DNA from: Candidatus Iainarchaeum sp.
GTDB taxonomy: Archaea > Iainarchaeota > Iainarchaeia > Iainarchaeales > GCA-2688035
Assembly: GCA_017610205.1 (NCBI GenBank)
Contig: JAFCCL010000004.1
Coordinates: forward strand, 58,220 to 122,219
Direction: 5' to 3'
Length of the DNA: 64,000 nucleotides
Positions 59,176 through 64,000 of the stretch are shown here, in pieces (the stretch's first letter is position 1; every line of letters starts with the position of its first letter). Made by a program: the position numbers and the translations under genes. The notes beneath the pieces are model-generated. The model ran no database searches, had not been told where the DNA came from, and saw nothing but the letters and a program-made list of their open reading frames with translations.

Positions 59176-60345
59176 TTGAGAAAAACTGACTGGATTCATT
59201 TCCTCGGCAGTTATCCGCCGCGCGAGTGCGGAATTGCTACTTTTACACAGGATATAGTAAATTCAATTGAAAGAAAAAAAAACACCGGGTTTGAATGTAA
59301 AGTTACGGCAATGAATGAAAACCTTTACAGTACATACAGTTATCCAAAAAATGTAACTATGCAAATTGACCAGGATGACCAGGAGTCGTATTTAATTGCT
59401 GCTGAAAAACTCAATAGGGGAAAGAGAAGCAGGGTTGTGTGCTTGCAGCACGAATTTGGCTTGTTTGGAGGAGACTTTGGAGAATATATTATTCCTTTTT
59501 TGGAAGAGCTTGAAAAGCCGGTTGTTACAACATTTCACAGCATTCTGCCAGGAAGCCCGGATATTGAAAGGCAGCGCAAATATGTTGTAAAAAAAATTTG
59601 CCAGAATTCTGCAAAAGTTGTTTCAATAAGTGGCTACGGCAAGGACATTTTAATGAACAAATACGGAATTCCAGAGAGTAAAATTGCGGTAATACCACAC
59701 GGAGTTCCTCATATTCCATTCAGAGAAGAGGCAAAGGCAAAAAAAGATCTTGGAATCCAGGATAGGAAAGTTTTGTCAACTTTTGGCCTGATGGACAGAA
59801 GAAAGGGAATTCATTTTGCCATAAGAGCAATGCCTCGTATAATAGAGGAAAATCCAAATGCATTGTATATGGTAATAGGCGAAACACACCCTGTAGTTAG
59901 AAAGCATCAGGGAGAAAGGTATAGGAATTATCTTAAAACACTTGTAAAACAGCTTGGCTTAAAAGACCACGTCAAATTTGAAAACAGATTCCTTTCCCTC
60001 GAAGAGTTATGCAAATATATACAGGCTACCGATGTGTACCTAACTCCGTACTATGACCCAAACCAGATAAGTTCCGGGACACTGGCATATGCAGTTGGTT
60101 CTGGCACTGCCTGTGTTGCAACGCCTTTCCTTTACGCAAAAGATGTTTTAAGGCATGGCAGGGGTTCTCTTGTGAAATTCAAAAGCAGCAAGTGCATGGC
60201 AACAGCAGTTAACAAAATACTTTCAAACAGGAAACTCAGATTAAGGCTTGAAAGAAATGCATTTAATTATACAAAGGGCTGGCACTGGCCAGAAATAAGT
60301 GCAAGCTATATTGACCTTTTTAACCATGTTTGCGATGCAAAATAG
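59176..60345 (+). CDS. GT4 family glycosyltransferase, paralogue of the gene before
   Basis: A 389-residue GT-B enzyme starting on TTG 59176 (MRKTDWIHFLGSYPPRECGI), sharing the PPR.CGIAT..QD opening with 57967. Donor-side motifs are LSTFGLMDRRKGIHFAIRAM, VKFENRFLSLEELCKYIQAT and DVYLTPYYDPNQISSGTLAY. The two probably add successive sugars to one glycan. The gene ends the operon; 112 bp with a TTTTTAAAG box separates it from the KaiC-like gene. Confidence 0.92.
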   Translation: MRKTDWIHFLGSYPPRECGIATFTQDIVNSIERKKNTGFECKVTAMNENLYSTYSYPKNVTMQIDQDDQESYLIAAEKLNRGKRSRVVCLQHEFGLFGGDFGEYIIPFLEELEKPVVTTFHSILPGSPDIERQRKYVVKKICQNSAKVVSISGYGKDILMNKYGIPESKIAVIPHGVPHIPFREEAKAKKDLGIQDRKVLSTFGLMDRRKGIHFAIRAMPRIIEENPNALYMVIGETHPVVRKHQGERYRNYLKTLVKQLGLKDHVKFENRFLSLEELCKYIQATDVYLTPYYDPNQISSGTLAYAVGSGTACVATPFLYAKDVLRHGRGSLVKFKSSKCMATAVNKILSNRKLRLRLERNAFNYTKGWHWPEISASYIDLFNHVCDAK

Positions 60346-60457
60346 GCAAAACAAACTTTTGGTAATCTTCTTTTTAATTGGCTTTGAAGCAGTGGGTTAG
60401 CTTTTTAAAGAAGTTAATGCCTATATCTTCAAAGAATTAAAAAAGCGGTGCAGGCAG

Positions 60458-61156
60458 ATGGTTGAACCAATTAGGACAAAAACAGGCGTTCCAGGTCTTG
60501 ACGAAATACTTTACGGTGGCATACCGCAAAATAATCTTGTTGTTATAAGCGGAGACCCTGGTTCAGGAAAAACAGGGCTTGTAATTGAATATCTTTACAA
60601 TGGAGTAATAAAGTATAATGAGCCAGGGTTGTATATTTCGCTTGAAGAATCAGCAGAGGACATAATCGGATTTGCAGAGCTTTTTGGGTGGGATATCAGG
60701 GCACTTATTAACAAAAAATTGCTTAACATTATTACGATTGAATTGTATGATTTTGATAAGCTTAAGAACACAATTGAAGACGAAGCAAAAAGGCTTGGAG
60801 CAAAAAGGCTTGTTATTGACCCAGGGGTTGTTTTTAGGCTTTATTTTGACAGAGAGCTTGATGCAAGAAAAAGAATTCTTTCATTGGGAAGGATGCTGAA
60901 AAGAATTGGATGCACAGCAATAATAACAAACGAAATAAGCCTTGAAAAGTCAAGCAGCCTTTTTGGTCTTGAAGAATATGTAGCTGATGGAGTAATATTG
61001 TTATACCACACAAAATTGGAGGACAGGTTTATTAGAAGCATTGGAATTTTAAAAATGCGGGGAACAAAAATTAGCGAGAAATTGCACCCTATAAGAATTA
61101 CCAGTACCGGGGTAAAGGTTTTGGCAAAACAGGAACTGTTTGAGGACGTGAAGTAA
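60458..61156 (+). CDS. KaiC-like RecA-fold ATPase
   Basis: A 232-residue single-domain KaiC protein: TKTGVPGLDEILYGGIPQNN, Walker A SGDPGSGKT at about 31-39, YISLEESAEDIIGFAELFGW, and a Walker B region RLVIDPGVVFRLYF with Asp at the end of the strand. GCTAIITNEIS and a closing ISEKLHPIRITSTGVKVL are also typical. Archaeal single-domain KaiC proteins act in signalling or regulation; a specific process cannot be named. The next gene starts directly after its stop and encodes a KaiC-like partner without the P loop. Confidence 0.92.
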   Translation: MVEPIRTKTGVPGLDEILYGGIPQNNLVVISGDPGSGKTGLVIEYLYNGVIKYNEPGLYISLEESAEDIIGFAELFGWDIRALINKKLLNIITIELYDFDKLKNTIEDEAKRLGAKRLVIDPGVVFRLYFDRELDARKRILSLGRMLKRIGCTAIITNEISLEKSSSLFGLEEYVADGVILLYHTKLEDRFIRSIGILKMRGTKISEKLHPIRITSTGVKVLAKQELFEDVK

Positions 61157-61801
61157 ATGCCTGAACTTGTTAAGCAAAAGAAAAGTCAGGCTGAAGAAAT
61201 TGACGAGTTGATGGCATATATTGAACAAGGCGGTTCTATTGGAATGGAAATGGAAAAAAAGTTAGAGGACATGCCTGAAAAGTATGTTGTTTTGCTTGTA
61301 ATAAACAAAGATAAGTATGACCTGCTTATTGCAAACGTTGTCAAGAATTTTGCCAAAAAAGGGTTTTCAGGAATTTTTGTAAGCTTGAACAAAAGCAGTG
61401 AAGAGCTTATTAGAATGCTGGAAAAAAACGGAATAGGTTGCAGTGGACTTTTTGTTATTGATGCAGTTTCAAAAGAGGAATCAAGGTCAAAAGCAAGTAA
61501 AAATATTTCCTACGTTGATTCACCACAGGACCTTACAGAAATGGAGGCACAAATAATTGATTTTGCCAAAGATATGGAGATGGGAAAAAGTTTTCTTGTA
61601 CTGGACAGCCTTTCAACATTACTTGTTTACAATGCAGAAAAAACTGTTGAAAAGTTTGTGCACGGACTTGGAGAAAAAATGAAGGAACTTGGTTTCAAAA
61701 CCGTTTTTACTATACGAAGCAAAACCAGACCAGAAATAATGGATGTGTTGATACAATTTTGCGACAAAGTTGTAAGATCCGAACCAAGTATTAATCCTTA
61801 A
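61157..61801 (+). CDS. Degenerate KaiC/RecA-fold protein lacking a P loop
   Basis: A 214-residue protein starting right after the KaiC gene stop. The layout is RecA-like: YVVLLVINKDKYDLLIANVV (where KaiC has its Walker A strand), GFSGIFVSLNKSSEELIRML, GLFVIDAVSKEESRS, SFLVLDSLSTLLVYNAEKTV (Walker B-like) and LGFKTVFTIRSKTRPEIMDV. No GxxxxGK(S/T) is present, so it should not bind ATP in the usual way. It resembles an uncharacterised archaeal family of KaiC-like accessory proteins. It probably forms a complex with its neighbour. Confidence 0.78.
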   Translation: MPELVKQKKSQAEEIDELMAYIEQGGSIGMEMEKKLEDMPEKYVVLLVINKDKYDLLIANVVKNFAKKGFSGIFVSLNKSSEELIRMLEKNGIGCSGLFVIDAVSKEESRSKASKNISYVDSPQDLTEMEAQIIDFAKDMEMGKSFLVLDSLSTLLVYNAEKTVEKFVHGLGEKMKELGFKTVFTIRSKTRPEIMDVLIQFCDKVVRSEPSINP

Positions 61802-61846
61802 ACAGGAATAAAATAGTAATCCTTAAACAAGTAAAATTGAAGAAAA

Positions 61847-63133
61847 TTAATTCTTGAGCAAAATCTTTTTTTCAAAAACTCTGCTTAAAAGCGTTTGAAT
61901 TTCAAGCTTTGAATCTGCAACAGAAGAAAGCGCATTTTTATGGCCATTCTTTGCCCCGATAATGTCACTTTCTGTTTGGCGCTGTTTTTCAGCAAGTTCC
62001 TTCAGCAAAGCAAGAAGCTTTGATTCATTTTCACTTGCTGGTGAGCAGGAAAGCTGTTTTTCAATTGCCAAAATTTCAGAATCAATTTTGTTTAATTTCC
62101 AAAACAGGTCTGAAAAAAAATCAAATGAAAGAAGTTCTGAAATGACTGCAAGCTTTTTTTCTTTTTCCTTTGGCTTAAGCTCTATTAGGCCTGAATCAAT
62201 CGCGCTTTTTGCTTCAAGCAAAACTAATTTGAGAGTTTCTGCTTTTGGATCAAGCTTTAACGCTTTTACAGGATTAAGCAAAAGCCTGCTTAGGAAAGAA
62301 GCCTGCTTTTCAGGCAGTAAAATTTTGCCTGCTTTTACGGCTTTTCCAAGCCTGTGAAGCGGCTTTTCAATTTTTGCAAAAATGTCAAGCAGTTCTGTTT
62401 TTGCATTCTGTTTTTCCCGCAAAAGCTTTGCCTTTTGTTCATTCAAAGAAGCAATTTCCTTAAATTCAGAGCCTTGCCTTAACTCATTTAAATCAGACTC
62501 AAGCCTTGTTTTTTTTACAGTGATTGTTTTAATGTTTTTTTCAAATTCTGCAATTGACACCAACGCAGCAGCAGAAGTTTTTTCTTTTTCGTCAATTAAA
62601 ACAAGCAGTTTGTTCAGCTTTTCTCCGGCAAAAACAGCGCTGTTTTTGTCAAACGAATTTTTAAGTTTGTGAAAGGTGTTATTTACCTGTTTTAGATTTT
62701 CTCCAATGCTTTTCATTTCTTCCTTAAATGAAATTCCTGCATATGCAACGTTTTTTCCAAAATGGCCTGCCTGCTGCATTGCCTGAATTGATTCTATGCA
62801 AAAAGCCCTTAGCTCTACAAGGTTTTCTGTGTTTGGAGGGTCCAATTTTTTAAGCAAGGGAAACAACTGCTTTAATGCATTGGATTTTGCAGTGCTTACA
62901 ATTCTGTCAATTCTTCCACTTTTTTTTAACTGTTCGGCAACGCCAAGGCTTTCAAGCATTTCCTTTGTTTCTCGCAAAAGATGCCTTATTTCAGCAAGGC
63001 TTTTTCCGGCCTCTTCAAGCAGTTTTTTTTTCCTTGACAAGGCCTCTTTTTCAAGAAATTCCCTTGTTTGACCAAGCTCTAGCTCAATTTGTTCTGCTTC
63101 CTTCTTTCCAAAAATGTTTCCAAAAAAACCCAT
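61847..63133 (-). CDS. Coiled-coil protein of unknown function, 428 aa
   Basis: A soluble protein starting MGFFGNIFGKKEAEQIELEL, the MGF-x-GxxFG opening often seen in archaeal coiled-coil proteins. Helical heptad patterns dominate: ELGQTREFLEKEALSRKKKL, FEKNIKTITVKKTRLESDLN, LNEQKAKLLREKQNAKTELL. A non-coil part lies at about 265-345 (SRLLLNPVKALKLDPKAETL). No membrane segment, metal motif or nucleotide motif is seen. No operon partner. Function unknown. Confidence 0.85.
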   Translation of the reverse strand: MGFFGNIFGKKEAEQIELELGQTREFLEKEALSRKKKLLEEAGKSLAEIRHLLRETKEMLESLGVAEQLKKSGRIDRIVSTAKSNALKQLFPLLKKLDPPNTENLVELRAFCIESIQAMQQAGHFGKNVAYAGISFKEEMKSIGENLKQVNNTFHKLKNSFDKNSAVFAGEKLNKLLVLIDEKEKTSAAALVSIAEFEKNIKTITVKKTRLESDLNELRQGSEFKEIASLNEQKAKLLREKQNAKTELLDIFAKIEKPLHRLGKAVKAGKILLPEKQASFLSRLLLNPVKALKLDPKAETLKLVLLEAKSAIDSGLIELKPKEKEKKLAVISELLSFDFFSDLFWKLNKIDSEILAIEKQLSCSPASENESKLLALLKELAEKQRQTESDIIGAKNGHKNALSSVADSKLEIQTLLSRVFEKKILLKN

Positions 63134-63359
63134 TGCAATAAAAATAAGGGATAAAAGGGATTTAAAGCAATTGCTTGCAAAACAGCACTTAATTGAACCG
63201 TTTGCAAGACCAACTTTCCTACGAAAAAGTGAAAAGTGGCTTAGATGCTGTCAGGAGAGATTGTAAAAAAAATGAACAGGAAAAGATAATCTAATTAACC
63301 ACCTTTCAGACTCCAGTTAGCTAATTAAATAAGAGAATTCGACTTCTTTTTAACTTTTT
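63134..63359. other. Intergenic, no gene recognised
   Basis: 226 bp between two minus-strand genes. It contains a direct repeat CTAATTAA (near 63290 and 63322) and AT-rich promoter-like sequence for the coiled-coil gene near 63155 (GGATTTAAAGC on the plus strand). No tRNA or small RNA pattern was identified. Confidence 0.5.
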
Positions 63360-63619
63360 TTATCTGAACAGTTTTCTTTTCTTAACAGTAATTATTCCAT
63401 CATCTATATACTTCGTTTTGCTAAATTGTTTTTTGCTAGAGGTTCGTCTTGAGTTTATCTTAGCTATTTCCTTTTTAAGAAAATTCTCTGTTGCAGTTAC
63501 CATTTTTTTAATCCTAACAGTGTCAATGCCTTCAATTTTTGCCTTCCACCAAATTCTTCTCATAAGTCTTGTCGCGACTTTTTTTCCTCTAAAACCCTCC
63601 TTTATATAGATTCCCTGAA
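63360..63619 (-). pseudogene. C-terminal fragment of a GNAT acetyltransferase cut by an IS element
   Basis: The frame SLQGIYIKEGFRGKKVATRL then MRRIWWKAKIEGIDTVRI matches motif A of the GNAT family (xEGFRGKKVAxRLM, the acetyl-CoA binding loop) and its following helix. The sequence before it in the same frame comes from the right end of the IS200-type element (63620 upward), so the N-terminal half was separated by insertion and lies outside the window. The basic tail ends at 63360. Confidence 0.65.
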
Positions 63620-64000
63620 GTGAACTACCTGCCCGTGAAGGGGCAGGGGTCCGCGGGTCCAAATCAGTTACAGTTTAACAGTGTTGTTTGTGCTTGAACT
63701 GGTTTGTTTGCTGTCCAGTGTTTTTTCTGGCTTTCGTTGACGTATTTTTTCATGGTTTCTGCTGTTACTGCTCCGACTGTTTTGTGGAAGTATCCGTCGC
63801 TCCACATGCTGTCACCATACAGGCCTTTAACTGTTAGTCTGACGGGAAGTTTTTGTCTTATGACTCTTGCACTTGCACCCTTGAATCTTTGAGCGAGTTC
63901 TGCTATGCTGTAATTTTTCCAGTCTGCAACAAATATGTGAGCATTGTCTGGTCCCAACCCCATGCCAACAAGTTGCACATGGAGCCTTGCAGCAATCTCT
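63620..64000 (-). mobile_element. IS200-type element, right end and tnpA, partial
   Basis: The right end shows a 7-bp hairpin (CCTGCCC 63628-63634 with GGGCAGG 63641-63647) followed on the minus strand by TAGTTCAC (boundary near 63620), then fragment codons of a GNAT gene. The same TAGTTCA(T/C) follows the right-end hairpin of the tnpB element at 2257. The left end lies beyond the window. Confidence 0.75.
63664..64000 (-). CDS. tnpA: TnpA, Y1 (HUH) transposase, N-terminus beyond window
   Basis: The frame is open to the window edge (EIAARLHVQLVGMGLGPDNA, HIFVADWKNYSIAELAQRFK), so the N-terminus is missing. WSDGYFHKTVGAVTAETMKK with YVNESQ gives the catalytic Tyr (KKYVNESQ). The metal-binding HUH pair, usually HVH at GPDHVHxF, reads NAH here: the first His is Asn. 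TnpA cuts and joins single-stranded element ends. With the Asn substitution it may be inactive. The protein ends TTLLNCN 44 nt before the element end. Confidence 0.85.
   Translation of the reverse strand, partial: EIAARLHVQLVGMGLGPDNAHIFVADWKNYSIAELAQRFKGASARVIRQKLPVRLTVKGLYGDSMWSDGYFHKTVGAVTAETMKKYVNESQKKHWTANKPVQAQTTLLNCN

Noticed and set aside
63170..63260. Possible small RNA or C/D box RNA
   Set aside because: I could not find proper C and D boxes or a convincing stem; the sequence is left as unassigned intergenic DNA.
63640..63665. tRNA T-arm-like sequence (GGGTCCGCGGGTCCAAATC)
   Set aside because: It resembles the GGTTCAAATC loop of a tRNA, but no acceptor, D or anticodon arms are found around it and it lies between the tnpA stop and the IS right-end hairpin.

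Overview
The window reads as chromosomal DNA of a small-genome archaeon, most like the DPANN superphylum (Diapherotrites- or Micrarchaeota-like). The lineage is inferred from gene content only, with no marker phylogeny. Archaeal signs are archaeal prepilin-type (class III) signal peptides, a 4-demethylwyosine synthase, a geranylgeranyl reductase, a PRC-barrel protein, UbiA and AMMECR1 proteins, an archaeal-type phosphoglycerate kinase, AT-rich DNA, and TATA-box promoters about 25-30 nt before start codons with little or no leader. Bacterial-type genes are mixed in: type I GAPDH and a CoaD-CoaE pair.

Layout. 1-7.2 kb: a partial lipoprotein gene, an IS200/IS605-type tnpB element, AMMECR1, a free-standing LAGLIDADG endonuclease, a small membrane protein and taw1. 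7.3-14.6 kb: PRC-barrel and NFACT-N proteins, a LamG pilin-like protein, a ferredoxin/tautomerase/geranylgeranyl reductase operon, and hydrogenase maturation genes (HypC, endopeptidase). 14.6-21 kb: gap, pgk and a four-subunit NAD(P)-type [NiFe] hydrogenase, all on the minus strand. This suggests glycolytic reductant is disposed of as H2. 21-33 kb: a secreted phosphoesterase, glycosyltransferases, sugar-phosphate enzymes (phosphohexomutase, IMPase/FBPase, GalT-like, PfkB), a Nudix hydrolase, an inactivated transglutaminase fold and a UbiA protein.

33-56.6 kb is the striking part. A five-gene cassette of four small class III signal-peptide proteins plus one giant von Willebrand A (vWA) protein occurs twice in tandem (33.3-39.8 and 39.8-47.5 kb). 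It is followed by a 980-residue lysine-rich protein, a secretion ATPase interrupted by an intein, two TadC-type platform proteins and a probable major pilin. I read this as a type IV pilus-like machine with two alternative giant vWA tip adhesins. Each vWA domain is split just after its DxSxS motif by unrelated modules: a beta-propeller in one, LamG domains in the other.

A stop-free palindromic repeat family lies at gene borders in three places: after a transglutaminase-fold gene, between the giant protein and its partner in cassette 1, and in frame inside the N-terminus of the cassette 2 giant protein.

56.8-64 kb: CoaD-CoaE, two GT4 glycosyltransferases, an active/degenerate KaiC-like pair, a coiled-coil protein, and an acetyltransferase gene cut by an IS200-type element that runs off the window.
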